Notes under the pieces: model-generated
The model's database searches: none
The model's input: the letters and a program-made list of their open reading frames with translations, nothing else
What the model was told of the DNA's origin: nothing
Origin: Psychrobacter sp. BI730
GTDB taxonomy: Bacteria > Pseudomonadota > Gammaproteobacteria > Pseudomonadales > Moraxellaceae
NCBI RefSeq assembly: GCF_013414195.1
Contig: NZ_JAATTV010000008.1
Coordinates: 62,001 to 126,000 of the forward strand
Direction of reading: 5' to 3'
Length of the DNA: 64,000 nucleotides
Shown here: in pieces, positions 1 through 8,657 of the stretch
Numbering within the stretch: the first letter of the stretch is position 1
Layout of the letters: the number at the start of each line of letters is the position of its first letter
Made by a program: the position numbers and the translations under genes

Positions 1-467
1 TGATCGATCAACGCTCAGAGCAGCTGCGTGCAGCAATTGTGGTGGTCTACGATGATACCCAGCCAGAATTTAGCCAACATGCCATGGCGGCGTCAGATAT
101 CGTGATGCTAGCATCTGGGACAGCAACGCTGGAGGCAATGCTGCTTGAACGGCCGATGGTAGTGGTCTATCAATTAAATCAGCTGACTTACCAAATTGCC
201 AAGCGTCTGGTAAAAGTGCCATATGTGGCATTGCCTAATATATTGGCTAATGCACCGATTGTACCTGAGCTGATTCAAGAGCAAGCAAGCGGTGACAATA
301 TCTGCCGTACCGTGATGCGATTGCTGCAACCACGCGCTTATGCCGAGCAATTACACGACTTACTAGTGACAAAGCAGTCGCTACATCAGCAAAGTAACCA
401 TGAGCCTGCAAATAGCGTGATTGAACAGTGGTTTATCCAAAATACCGATACTATTAATCCTAATTAA
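1..467 (+). CDS. lpxB: Lipid-A-disaccharide synthase, C-terminal part (5' end outside window)
   Basis: The frame is open from base 3 to the TAA at 465-467, giving about 154 residues of a protein normally near 390, so the start lies upstream of the window. LpxB is the GT-B glycosyltransferase that joins UDP-2,3-diacylglucosamine and lipid X to form the lipid A disaccharide at the inner membrane. The visible part holds the C-terminal nucleotide-sugar half, with the conserved G-T-A-T-L-E segment (bases about 118-135) followed by an M-V-V-x-Y strand. rnhB follows 22 bases later, a neighbour relation known from other gammaproteobacteria. The ending is slightly extended and polar. Confidence 0.88.
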   Translation, partial: IDQRSEQLRAAIVVVYDDTQPEFSQHAMAASDIVMLASGTATLEAMLLERPMVVVYQLNQLTYQIAKRLVKVPYVALPNILANAPIVPELIQEQASGDNICRTVMRLLQPRAYAEQLHDLLVTKQSLHQQSNHEPANSVIEQWFIQNTDTINPN

Positions 468-489
468 CCAAGAAAGACCTTTTAATATT

Positions 490-1365
490 ATGCATATTCA
501 ACACAGTACAGAAAGCTCAGCTCAGACGATTGACATCAATATCGAGCATATTGATGTCAAAGGACAATATATTCAGTTAGCAGCGCCCATACGTTTATAT
601 GGGCAAATGAATACCGCTGAGTTGATTACTCAATATCTGACTAATGATAACCAAGAGACAGAGCAATCAATACTGCAAATCGGCGTTGATGAAGCAGGAC
701 GCGGGCCGTTACTAGGTAGCGTCAATGTGGCGGCGGCAATATTACCTGCGACTTGGTCAGGGCTCATTGAAGAGCAACCGCTTAAAGACACGCCGTTGTC
801 GATACTGACAGACTCCAAACAACTGAGTGAAAAAAAGCGCGATATCCTTTATCCATTGGTTCAGCAGTATGCTATCGGTTATATTATCGCTGATATACCA
901 GCAGCAGTAATCGATCAGGTGAATATATTGCAAGCAACGATGCTTGGCATGCGCTTATGTACTGAATCATTGCTAGAAGTGATTTTTAAAAAATTCTCGA
1001 CTACTGGAAATGATAACAGCACGTCGCTTGATCAATTAAAGATCGAAGTACTGTTTGATGGAAATCGTTGCCCTGACTTGAACTATGATAGCTTTAAACA
1101 TTTAGAGGGAGCGCCATTGGCGATTGATTGCCAAGCATGGGTAAAAGGCGATGCGCGTCATACTAGTATTGCAGCGGCCAGTATATTAGCAAAAGTAAGT
1201 CGTGATGAGACGATGTATGCACTGGATACTCAGTATCCGGAATATGGTATTGCCAAACACAAAGGCTATCCAACGCGTGCGCACATGGAGGCGATTGAAA
1301 AATATGGCGTCTTGCCAACGCATAGACGTAGTTTTGCGCCAGTGAGAAGAATGCTAGAAACTTAA
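490..1365 (+). CDS. rnhB: Ribonuclease HII
   Basis: Ribonuclease HII cuts the RNA strand of RNA/DNA hybrids and removes single ribonucleotides from DNA. The hallmark D-E-A-G-R-G-P is at residues 67-73 (D67 and E68 catalytic), followed by the acidic residues of L-F-D-G-N and the [12 protein letters not shown] segment. The frame is open back to 421 inside lpxB, but the ATG at 490 with AAGAAAG upstream is preferred; it gives 291 residues. Compared with the usual 200-220 residues, the protein carries about 60 extra N-terminal residues of no recognised domain and an insertion around residues 170-185. Confidence 0.93.
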   Translation: MHIQHSTESSAQTIDINIEHIDVKGQYIQLAAPIRLYGQMNTAELITQYLTNDNQETEQSILQIGVDEAGRGPLLGSVNVAAAILPATWSGLIEEQPLKDTPLSILTDSKQLSEKKRDILYPLVQQYAIGYIIADIPAAVIDQVNILQATMLGMRLCTESLLEVIFKKFSTTGNDNSTSLDQLKIEVLFDGNRCPDLNYDSFKHLEGAPLAIDCQAWVKGDARHTSIAAASILAKVSRDETMYALDTQYPEYGIAKHKGYPTRAHMEAIEKYGVLPTHRRSFAPVRRMLET

Positions 1366-1600
1366 TAATACTGGACTTATAATCAGTCTTCGAAATAGCC
1401 TAAGCGAAAAATCATATTGTAATATGAGAGTAAAAAATTTATACTCATGAATGTAATTTCTTTAAAAACAATGAGCAAGGTTTTATAAATTTAAATACAG
1501 CACGTTTTTAATATCAAAGGCTATTAAATCAATAGCTAAGTTCTAATATTTATTTTTACTATAAGTGACACACAAATATTACTACTTTATAGGATGAGAG

Positions 1601-2842
1601 ATGATAGCCAACACTTCCCAAAAAAGCCTTGCTGCAGTGCTATTTTTGACTCTATTTCTGACTGGTTGTGGTGGAAGTAGTGAGTCTGAAGGAAGTGATC
1701 CATCTGTGGATGGTTTAAATGGCTCGAAAAGTGATGAGAAAGTTAAGCTAACAACGTCAGAACCAATCACCTCAGCTCCGATTATAGCGACACCAACTGA
1801 ACAAAGTGGTGGTACTCCTAACGTTGATGGCAATGGGTCAGCTGATAATAATGCACAAGCAGCACTAAGTGCAAATAATCAGTTTAGTTTGGCAAGAAGC
1901 AGTTGTGGCCTAAATGGTCTATCCGTTAATACAGAGCTAGACGATATTGCCATTAAGCACGCGAACTACATAAAATATGTATTTGCCAATAGCTTACCAA
2001 CCAGCTTTAACGCGCATTTCGAAAATGAAATTAGCGATATTGCCAGTGTTACGGGTGCTAACAATCCTTTTTTCGGTGGATTAGATCTGGCAGATCGATT
2101 GATCAATGCAGACTATGGTAACTCTCAATATGGTGTCACTGAAAACATTGCCCAGTCTGTCTATTACAGTTCGGCAGGCAATTTTTTAAGTACAGAAGCC
2201 GTGGCAAGCTCTATGGCAAAGTCGTTGTTGTCAGCGCCTTATCATCTACGCTTTTTAATGTTGCCAACCTCAGGTGTAGTAGGAACAGGAATGGTAACCT
2301 ATACACCTAGTGGTAAAAATGCTGCTAACAACAAAGGATATGTTTTAGTAAGCAATGCTGCAGGGACAAAAACCACGATAAATAAAACGCTTGAAGGTGT
2401 TTTTACGTATCCATGTCAAGATGTGACGGGGACAGTCACTGCACTTTATAACGAAACCCCAAATCCAGTCAGAGGCTCTGGGCGCAATTTACGTACTGAT
2501 CCTATCGGACAGCCGGTTTATATCAACATGCCATCCGCTGATAAAGTTAAAGTGAGTAATGTTAAATTCAGAGATGTGCAGCGTAATATAGATTTGCCGA
2601 TTCAACTGCTTGATTCTGACAATGATCCGTACAAAGGTACGAATTATGCGCTACCAACGAATGAAGCATTTATCTTGCCATTAACGGATGCGCTCAAAAG
2701 CTGTGAATCAGGTAGTAATAAAGGTGGTAATTGCGGACTTTATGGCAATAGCAAATATAAGGTCAGCTTTGATATTTTGGTTGACGATAAAACATTAGAG
2801 CAGCAGTCATTTACGTTTACTACTGGTAAGGTAAATTACTAA
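1601..2842 (+). CDS. Secreted lipoprotein with CAP/SCP-like domain
   Basis: The N-terminus is a lipoprotein signal peptide with lipobox L-T-G-C and lipidated Cys23, followed by a Ser/Gly/Asp-rich linker to about residue 90. Residues about 100-260 resemble a CAP (SCP/PR1) domain: A-I-K-H-A-N-Y near its start, a G-V-T-E-N-I-A-Q segment, S-x-P-Y-H-L-R and G-V-V-G-T-G-M near the end. The last 120 residues look like a separate beta-rich module. The start is supported by GGATGAGAG just upstream. The cargo or ligand is unknown. The gene stands alone and ends at a strong terminator shared with the convergent DUF924 gene. Confidence 0.75.
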   Translation: MIANTSQKSLAAVLFLTLFLTGCGGSSESEGSDPSVDGLNGSKSDEKVKLTTSEPITSAPIIATPTEQSGGTPNVDGNGSADNNAQAALSANNQFSLARSSCGLNGLSVNTELDDIAIKHANYIKYVFANSLPTSFNAHFENEISDIASVTGANNPFFGGLDLADRLINADYGNSQYGVTENIAQSVYYSSAGNFLSTEAVASSMAKSLLSAPYHLRFLMLPTSGVVGTGMVTYTPSGKNAANNKGYVLVSNAAGTKTTINKTLEGVFTYPCQDVTGTVTALYNETPNPVRGSGRNLRTDPIGQPVYINMPSADKVKVSNVKFRDVQRNIDLPIQLLDSDNDPYKGTNYALPTNEAFILPLTDALKSCESGSNKGGNCGLYGNSKYKVSFDILVDDKTLEQQSFTFTTGKVNY

Positions 2843-2875
2843 TAAGTATTTAATACTCTCTAAATATTTGTCTTA

Positions 2876-2919
2876 AAAAAGAAAGTCTGAACCAGTGATA
2901 TGATTCAGACCTTCTTTTT
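2876..2919. terminator. Bidirectional intrinsic terminator
   Basis: The stem A-A-G-A-A-(a)-G-T-C-T-G-A-A pairs with T-T-C-A-G-A-C-(c)-T-T-C-T-T. It is flanked by an A-run on the left and a T-run on the right, so it can serve both the lipoprotein gene and the convergent DUF924 gene. Confidence 0.85.
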
Positions 2920-2978
2920 ATGTAATAATTTTTTGTGTAATAACTTTAATTATCTTCGTACAATACTAGGAATGTGGC

Positions 2979-3644
2979 CTAAAACGATGAATTAGGCTGT
3001 TTTAAAAAATTCTTTTCATCTTCGGTTGAGTCGCGATTTAGTACCTCGTTGCGATGTGGATATCGCCCGAATTGATCGATAATTTGTTTGTGACGATGTT
3101 CAAAATCTAATGTGTTTGCATCATCTAATTGTTCGAATAGCGGTAGATAACGCTTATGAATCATGGCCGATTCAGAGTGCATGAACGGTATGATAATAAA
3201 TCTACGCCATTGCATTGGTAGAGTATCAAAATAAGGCTGTTGAATGGCTTCTTGGGCGAGTGCTAATGCCATACCATCTTGCGCAAATGCACTTGCTTGT
3301 CCGCGACATAAATTGCGTGAAAACTGATCCAGTACAATAATTTCTGCCAAGCGACCTGCCAATGCCGTTATCGAGCTATTACCATCTAATGAGGACTCTG
3401 CGATACGCCAACTGACACATTCGCCTTGTTTCGCTGCATGCCAAATACCGCCAAACTTATCCTGTATCTGCTTATCAAAACGATCGTTTTGTTCAAACCA
3501 GTACGCTTCATTGTTTTTATCAAACCAAAAATCCAACACGGCACGCGCATCAGGATCTAGATAAGTCAAATCTATGTTTTTCGGATCCAATTGTGATGAA
3601 TGGGATCGACTGGCTGAGGTGGAATAATCGGTTGAGAGTGCCAT
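2979..3644 (-). CDS. DUF924 family protein
   Basis: The 221-residue protein matches the DUF924 family (a TPR-like helical fold, function not established). Visible signatures are V-L-D-F-W-F near residue 40, the E-I-I-V-L-D-Q-F-S-R-N segment near residue 107, and the W-R-R-F-I-I-I-P-F-M-H-S-E stretch in the second half. The first 28 residues are Ser/Thr-rich and not part of the family core, so a later start is possible, though no better internal start is evident. It is transcribed away from nspC. Confidence 0.82.
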   Translation of the reverse strand: MALSTDYSTSASRSHSSQLDPKNIDLTYLDPDARAVLDFWFDKNNEAYWFEQNDRFDKQIQDKFGGIWHAAKQGECVSWRIAESSLDGNSSITALAGRLAEIIVLDQFSRNLCRGQASAFAQDGMALALAQEAIQQPYFDTLPMQWRRFIIIPFMHSESAMIHKRYLPLFEQLDDANTLDFEHRHKQIIDQFGRYPHRNEVLNRDSTEDEKNFLKQPNSSF

Positions 3645-3743
3645 AAGATATTCTAATTATGATGAATTTAGTCTACTATAGCGCAAATATTTATATCTGT
3701 CTGTCAAGATACCAACAGCAGAGTGTCTATTAGGTAATCTATT

Positions 3744-4985
3744 ATGAATGCAAAAAATCTAGAGAATTCTATCAACGCGACATTGCCACCAACGCCTTAC
3801 TACGTGCTTGATGAAGCGGCCATCGTCGCTAATATGAAAATCATCGCTAGGCTATGTGAGCTGTCTGGTGCAAAGGCATTGTTGGCACTAAAATGCTTTG
3901 CCACATGGGGTGTTTTTGATGTAATGCAGCCTTATCTTCATGGTACGACTTCGTCTTCACTTAACGAAGTAAGATTGGGCTATGAGACCTTTGGTAACAA
4001 CGATGATGCCAGTAGTAGCGATAAAAAAGAAACGCATGCTTATAGCGTCGCCTATAGTGCAGACGAAATCCCTGAAGTATTGAACTATGCGGATAAAATA
4101 ATCTTTAACTCAATCTCACAGCTCAACGCTTTTAAAGCGCAAGCCGCCGCGCAAAATATACCCGTAGGTCTACGACTCAATCCAAAGACCAGCAACTCAT
4201 CTTTTTTGATTGCTGATCCTGCGCGTCCATTTAGCCGTCTTGGTGAGCATGATAAAGATAAAATCGCAGCAGTACTTGGCGATATCACTGGCGTCATGAT
4301 TCATAACAATTGCGAGAATGACAGCTTTGAAGCCTTTAGTGAAAGCTTGGCAGATATCGAAGATAGATTTGGTGATATCTTAGCGCAGCTTGAGTGGGTG
4401 AGTTTGGGCGGCGGTATCCACTTTATCGCGCCTGATTATCCATTAGAAAAGTTGGCTGCACGTTTGAAAGCTTTTAGCGAAACCTATGGCGTGCAAGTCT
4501 ATCTTGAGCCAGGTGAAGCGAGTATTCACGGCGCAGGTACTTTGGTGACGACGGTGTTAGACACCATGCATAATCAAAAAAATCTCGCCGTCGTCGATGC
4601 TTCGATTGAAGCACATATGCTCGACTTGCTTATCTATCGTGAATCCGCACCGATTGCTGCGATCAATAATACTGCTGGCAATATTGCACCTACGGGTAGT
4701 CCAGCAGAAGCTGCACCGTCTGAAACTAATGCAGAGTCGGCAGACCATACCATTATTTACGGTCGTTCTTGCTTGGCAGGGGATATCTTTGGTGAGTATG
4801 CATTACCGAATAATTTGCAAATAGGCGATAAGATTGCCTTTGGTAATGCTGCCGGTTATACGATGGTCAAGAAAAATTGGTTCAATGGGGTCAATATGCC
4901 AGCGATAGTGATCCGCCGTTTGGATGGCAGTACTGATATCCAGCGTGAGTTTGACTATGAGGAATATAAAGCCAGCCTATCTTAA
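3744..4985 (+). CDS. nspC: Carboxynorspermidine decarboxylase
   Basis: This is a fold-III PLP enzyme that decarboxylates carboxynorspermidine or carboxyspermidine to the triamine, the last step of the aspartate-semialdehyde route to spermidine-type polyamines. The PLP lysine is K50 in A-L-L-A-L-K-C-F; the C-terminal half has E-P-G-E-A and the G-R-S-C-L-A-G-D motif that supplies the active-site Cys and Asp. At 413 residues it is longer than typical NspC (about 370-380) because of two low-complexity inserts, near residues 88-101 (Asp/Ser/Lys) and 305-333 (Ala/Pro/Glu/Thr). The partner dehydrogenase gene follows 307 bases downstream. Confidence 0.93.
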   Translation: MNAKNLENSINATLPPTPYYVLDEAAIVANMKIIARLCELSGAKALLALKCFATWGVFDVMQPYLHGTTSSSLNEVRLGYETFGNNDDASSSDKKETHAYSVAYSADEIPEVLNYADKIIFNSISQLNAFKAQAAAQNIPVGLRLNPKTSNSSFLIADPARPFSRLGEHDKDKIAAVLGDITGVMIHNNCENDSFEAFSESLADIEDRFGDILAQLEWVSLGGGIHFIAPDYPLEKLAARLKAFSETYGVQVYLEPGEASIHGAGTLVTTVLDTMHNQKNLAVVDASIEAHMLDLLIYRESAPIAAINNTAGNIAPTGSPAEAAPSETNAESADHTIIYGRSCLAGDIFGEYALPNNLQIGDKIAFGNAAGYTMVKKNWFNGVNMPAIVIRRLDGSTDIQREFDYEEYKASLS

Positions 4986-5109
4986 GCCTTAGTAGCCTTA
5001 GCTTTTAAGACTATGCTATTGTCGGGTTTTTATATTTTTAATGATTAAAAAACAAAGGCTTAATCTGTATTAGTAGACATTTTAGTATCTCTACTTTTTA
5101 TACATATTT

Positions 5110-5141
5110 TTTACCGATAAAGGAATAAAAGTTGTTATAAT
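5110..5141 (+). promoter_or_regulatory. Putative sigma70 promoter of the carboxynorspermidine dehydrogenase gene
   Basis: A perfect TATAAT lies at 5136-5141. The best upstream hexamer is TTTACC at 5110-5115, with a long 20-base spacer, so the -35 assignment is weak. Transcription would start near 5148, inside the left arm of the following hairpin. Confidence 0.5.
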
Positions 5142-5143
5142 CG

Positions 5144-5292
5144 CGTCGGGCAAACACTAGAGTGGTATTTGCCCGACGGGTGCGTGGGTTTTCCTCGGTC
5201 TTCCTTTTTAATTCACGCATATCATTCACTCGTTTCTGTTTTGCATAGCCGCAATCAATGGTATCGACAGGGACACAAAGGAGGATTGTTCA
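5144..5292 (+). promoter_or_regulatory. Structured 5' leader, candidate translational control element
   Basis: Three elements can be read directly. Hairpin 1 has an 11-bp perfect stem, CGTCGGGCAAA (5144-5154) with TTTGCCCGACG (5168-5178). Hairpin 2 pairs TGCGTG (5181-5186) with CACGCA (5214-5219), extended by G-U pairs. The loop of hairpin 2 contains TCTTCCTTT (5199-5207), which can pair over nine bases (one G-U) with the ribosome binding site AAAGGAGGA (5277-5285). Such a loop-to-RBS pairing would form a pseudoknot hiding the RBS. Function is inferred; it matches no riboswitch class I can name. If transcription starts at 5148, only seven pairs of hairpin 1 remain in the RNA, and the dyad could instead be an operator. 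Confidence 0.5.
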
Positions 5293-6567
5293 TTGAACAC
5301 AAACCAACAAGCCAAATCTAACAAAAAAGACGTACTGATCATCGGAGCAGGCGGTGTCGCTCAAGTGGTCGCGCATAAATGTGCGATGCATAATGATGTG
5401 CTTGGCGAGATCCATATCGCCTCACGTACCAAAGACAAATGCGATGCTATCGCGCAGAGCGTAAAAGAAAAAGACAGCTTTAAGCAGGCTGCGGTCTTGC
5501 ATACGCATCAGGTCGATGCGATGGACAGCCAAGCACTCGTGCAGCTGATACAAGACACAAAAATACAGATACTTATTAATGTTGGCTCGGCATTTATCAA
5601 TATGACCGTACTAGAAGCCTGCATTGAGACAGGTACTGCCTACATAGATACGGCTATTCATGAAGACCCACGCAAGATTTGTGAGACGCCGCCTTGGTAC
5701 AACAACTACGAGTGGCAACGTAAAGAGCGCTGTGCAGACAACAATGTCACAGCTATTCTAGGCGCAGGCTTTGATCCCGGTATGGTCAATGCTTATGCAC
5801 GCTTGGGTTATGACATGATGGATGCAGGATCTGTGACGGATATTGATATCATCGATATCAATGCGGGCAGTCATGGCAAATACTTTGCGACCAACTTTGA
5901 CCCAGAGATCAACTTCCGTGAGTTCACAGGTACGGTTTATTCTTGGCAAGACAGCAAATGGCAGTCTAACAAAATGTTTGAAGTCAAACGTACGGATGAC
6001 TTGCCAGTTGTGGGTGTGCAGAATAGCTATCTGAGCGGTCATGACGAAGTGCATTCACTGTCAGCCAACCTAGATGTACCAAACATTCGCTTTTGGATGG
6101 GCTTTGGTGAGCACTACATCAATGTCTTCACTGTCCTACAAAGCTTAGGGCTATTGTCTGAGCAGCCAGTGATGACTGCTGAAGGCCAAGAAGTTGTGCC
6201 GTTGAAAGTCGTTAAGGCGGTACTACCAGATCCAAGCTCGCTGGCACCAGAATATACAGGCAAGACCTGCATTGGTGATAAAGTCAAAGGTAAAATCAAT
6301 GGCGTTGAGACGGAAGTGTTTATCTACAATGTCTCAGATCACAAAGACGCTTACAATGAAGTTGGTAGCCAAGGTATCTCTTATACCGCAGGCGTGCCAC
6401 CTGTTGCTGCTGCGATATTAGTCGCGACTGGCGAATGGGATGCAGGCAAAATGGTCAACGTCGAAGAGTTAGATGCTAAGCCATTTATCAATCTGCTCAA
6501 CAAAATTGGTCTGCCAACGCGCATTAAAGATAGCGAAGGGGATAGAGCGCTTGAGTTTGATATCTAG
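5293..6567 (+). CDS. Carboxynorspermidine dehydrogenase (saccharopine dehydrogenase family)
   Basis: This NAD(P)H enzyme reductively couples aspartate semialdehyde to a diamine (diaminopropane or putrescine), giving the substrate of NspC. A Rossmann motif G-A-G-G-V-A-Q is at residues 18-24; the saccharopine-dehydrogenase-like body follows, including G-A-G-F-D-P-G-M and the glycine-rich C-terminal domain with A-G-V-P-P-V-A-A-A. The start is TTG at 5293: AAAGGAGGA sits eight bases upstream and no in-frame ATG is near. The 424-residue length fits the family. Position after nspC and the leader described above suggest separate, regulated expression. Whether the organism makes norspermidine or spermidine cannot be read from sequence. 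Confidence 0.9.
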   Translation: MNTNQQAKSNKKDVLIIGAGGVAQVVAHKCAMHNDVLGEIHIASRTKDKCDAIAQSVKEKDSFKQAAVLHTHQVDAMDSQALVQLIQDTKIQILINVGSAFINMTVLEACIETGTAYIDTAIHEDPRKICETPPWYNNYEWQRKERCADNNVTAILGAGFDPGMVNAYARLGYDMMDAGSVTDIDIIDINAGSHGKYFATNFDPEINFREFTGTVYSWQDSKWQSNKMFEVKRTDDLPVVGVQNSYLSGHDEVHSLSANLDVPNIRFWMGFGEHYINVFTVLQSLGLLSEQPVMTAEGQEVVPLKVVKAVLPDPSSLAPEYTGKTCIGDKVKGKINGVETEVFIYNVSDHKDAYNEVGSQGISYTAGVPPVAAAILVATGEWDAGKMVNVEELDAKPFINLLNKIGLPTRIKDSEGDRALEFDI

Positions 6568-6587
6568 TTAGTCATTATATCTATTCT

Positions 6588-6628
6588 AAAAGCCCATCTG
6601 ACTTTAATTGAGTCAGGTGGGCTTTTTA
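6588..6628 (+). terminator. Intrinsic terminator
   Basis: AAAAGCCCA-t-CTGACT pairs with AGTCAG-g-TGGGCTTTT and runs into a T tract, 20 bases after the dehydrogenase stop. Confidence 0.9.
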
Positions 6629-6762
6629 TTTTATAAAGGAAAAATAAATTGTCATTGTCTATTTAATTATACAGAATAAATTATCAAATTTGTATCATTC
6701 GCTAGACATTCTGTAAAGGTAGAAATTAGGTGTTTGTCAGTGAATAAATGAGGGAGTAGTGA

Positions 6763-8457
6763 ATGAGATACATACGATTTCTTCCTAAGAAGAAATGGGC
6801 CATAGCAGGCTTTACCTTTTTATTATATTCGGCGTCATTTCCTGCATTTGGTTCGGAGGCAACGATGCTAACGATTGAAAGTCCCTTGAAAGGCGATTTA
6901 AATCATTCCAACAGGGAAAACGCTGATATCAAGCCACAGCATAAGTCATTAGATTTTAGCGTTCCTTGCGATACAGGCGATTATCTAACCGGATATGTTG
7001 AGAGTGATAGAAGTATGATGACGCTAGATGTTATCGATGCCACAGGAAAAGTATCGCGCCGTTTGATTGATAATAAAAGTGGCAAACAACACTTCTATTC
7101 AGTAGCCGAAAACTGTGCAGAGACCTGGCGACTGTCTGGCTCAGGTGCTTATCAGATAGTGCTCGAACAACGTGTTAGTTTAGCAGAGCAAGATTTAAAA
7201 GGTTCTTTAGGAAATTCTCTAGACAGTTCTGACACGTTACTCAGCCCCAGAGTATCGGCATTACTTGAGTCATTGCAGAAAGGGCAGAGTACAGATCGCT
7301 TTTGGGCGGAAGTGGAAGTATTAGGTACACCGCTGATTGAAGACACAGCTTTGGGCACTGTGATGACGTTTTTAGCGCGAGGAGACTATCGCAATGTCAA
7401 GTTAATGGGTGGCCCGTCCACCAATCATGATGCATTGCAACGATTGGTAGACTCTGATACATGGTACAAAAGCTTTATTGTGCCAAACAACACGCACTTA
7501 TCCTATCAGATTGCTCCCAATACCCCTGAGCCACCTCTGTCTGAGTTTGCTCGTAGAGTCGCCATAAAAGCCGTGGCTCAAGCCGATCCTTATAATCACC
7601 ATTCATGGCCACGTTCAGCCACTGATAAGTACACAACCAAATCTACTATTACGTTAAAAGACGCACCAAATAGGCGTTGGATAAAAAGACAGGCAGAGGT
7701 TCCCAAAGGAGCGTTGTCTACCTTTAAATTTACCAATAGTACATTGGACAATACTCGCGATATCACCATTTACTCCCCAACTGTTAATAACAACAAGGAG
7801 AATAGTAAAGATGATGCGGTGCTGTTATATATCTTTGATGCGGAAGCCTATATTGATACGGTTGGATTGCCCACGATTTTAGATAATTTGATTGCAGAAG
7901 GTAAGGTTCCACCAGTGACAGCGGTGTTTATTAGCAATCCTGACAATGATGCCCGTGCACGTGAATTACCTGCCAACCCAATTTTTGCAGATGTATTGGC
8001 CAATGAGTTAGTACCACAAATAAATAAACGATTGCCAGTAGCGATACCAACGGATAGAACGGTCATTGCAGGGTCAAGTTATGGCGGTTTAGCAGCGACG
8101 ACTATCGCACTACGTCACCCCGACATATTTGGCAATGTTATCTCTATGTCTGGGTCTTACTGGTGGCATCCAAAAGATCAGACAGCAGAAGATAAACACT
8201 TCGTAGCGTCTGAGGTAATAAAAATGGATAAGGCACCCGTTCGTTTCTTTTTGAGCGCAGGCGTGTTTGAGACGGCTCGTGGTAAAAGTGGTAGCAACGG
8301 TATATTGGGAACCAATCGTCATCTGCGAGACGTTTTATTGGCAAAAAGGTACGATACACATTATCAAGAGTATGCTGCAGGACATGATTACTTTGCTTGG
8401 CGAGGAATCATAGGAGATGGTTTGGTATCGCTTTTTCCGTCTAAGGAAAAGAAGTAA
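6763..8457 (+). CDS. Secreted esterase, enterochelin-esterase-like alpha/beta hydrolase
   Basis: An N-terminal signal peptide (hydrophobic residues about 13-29, likely cut after A-F-G-S) marks export. The C-terminal half (about 300-560) is a PF00756-type esterase: I-A-G-S-S-Y-G-G at about 435-442 holds the nucleophile Ser439, and A-G-H-D-Y-F-A-W near the end supplies the His. The N-terminal half resembles the accessory domain of Fes-like trilactone esterases. Fes enzymes open ferric siderophores, but export to the periplasm, absence of iron genes nearby and no clear Fur box leave the substrate open. GAGGGAG precedes the ATG. The last codons lie in a 40-bp tandem duplication. Confidence 0.8.
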   Translation: MRYIRFLPKKKWAIAGFTFLLYSASFPAFGSEATMLTIESPLKGDLNHSNRENADIKPQHKSLDFSVPCDTGDYLTGYVESDRSMMTLDVIDATGKVSRRLIDNKSGKQHFYSVAENCAETWRLSGSGAYQIVLEQRVSLAEQDLKGSLGNSLDSSDTLLSPRVSALLESLQKGQSTDRFWAEVEVLGTPLIEDTALGTVMTFLARGDYRNVKLMGGPSTNHDALQRLVDSDTWYKSFIVPNNTHLSYQIAPNTPEPPLSEFARRVAIKAVAQADPYNHHSWPRSATDKYTTKSTITLKDAPNRRWIKRQAEVPKGALSTFKFTNSTLDNTRDITIYSPTVNNNKENSKDDAVLLYIFDAEAYIDTVGLPTILDNLIAEGKVPPVTAVFISNPDNDARARELPANPIFADVLANELVPQINKRLPVAIPTDRTVIAGSSYGGLAATTIALRHPDIFGNVISMSGSYWWHPKDQTAEDKHFVASEVIKMDKAPVRFFLSAGVFETARGKSGSNGILGTNRHLRDVLLAKRYDTHYQEYAAGHDYFAWRGIIGDGLVSLFPSKEKK

Positions 8458-8527
8458 TATCTCTTTTATTTAAACTAGCGCTAATGTAAAGAAGTAATAT
8501 CTCTTTTATTTAAACTAGCGCTAATGT
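8448..8527. repeat. Perfect 40-bp tandem duplication at the end of the esterase gene
   Basis: The 40-base unit starting AAAGAAGTAATATC occupies 8448-8487 and is repeated without a mismatch at 8488-8527. The first copy carries the last codons and TAA stop of the esterase gene; the second lies wholly outside it. Absence of mismatches suggests a recent duplication. Confidence 0.97.
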
Positions 8528-8609
8528 TTAGCCTTTTACTACTAAATAAAATGATAGTTACTGAGTATTCATACTCTAACTTCTAATTTTCTATATAAAG
8601 TATTTTTTT

Positions 8610-8645
8610 AAAACCAACCTGCTAACAAGTAGCAAGTTGGTTTTA
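8610..8645. terminator. Intrinsic terminator between convergent esterase and htpX genes
   Basis: AAAACCAAC-c-TGCT pairs with AGCA-a-GTTGGTTTT. A T stretch closes both sides of the stem, so it can stop transcription from both directions. Confidence 0.8.
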
Positions 8646-8657
8646 AATCGATTGTCA

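Noticed and set aside
6640..6720. AT-rich sequence before the esterase resembling a Fur box
   Set aside because: Too few matches to the 19-bp consensus to support an iron-regulated operator.
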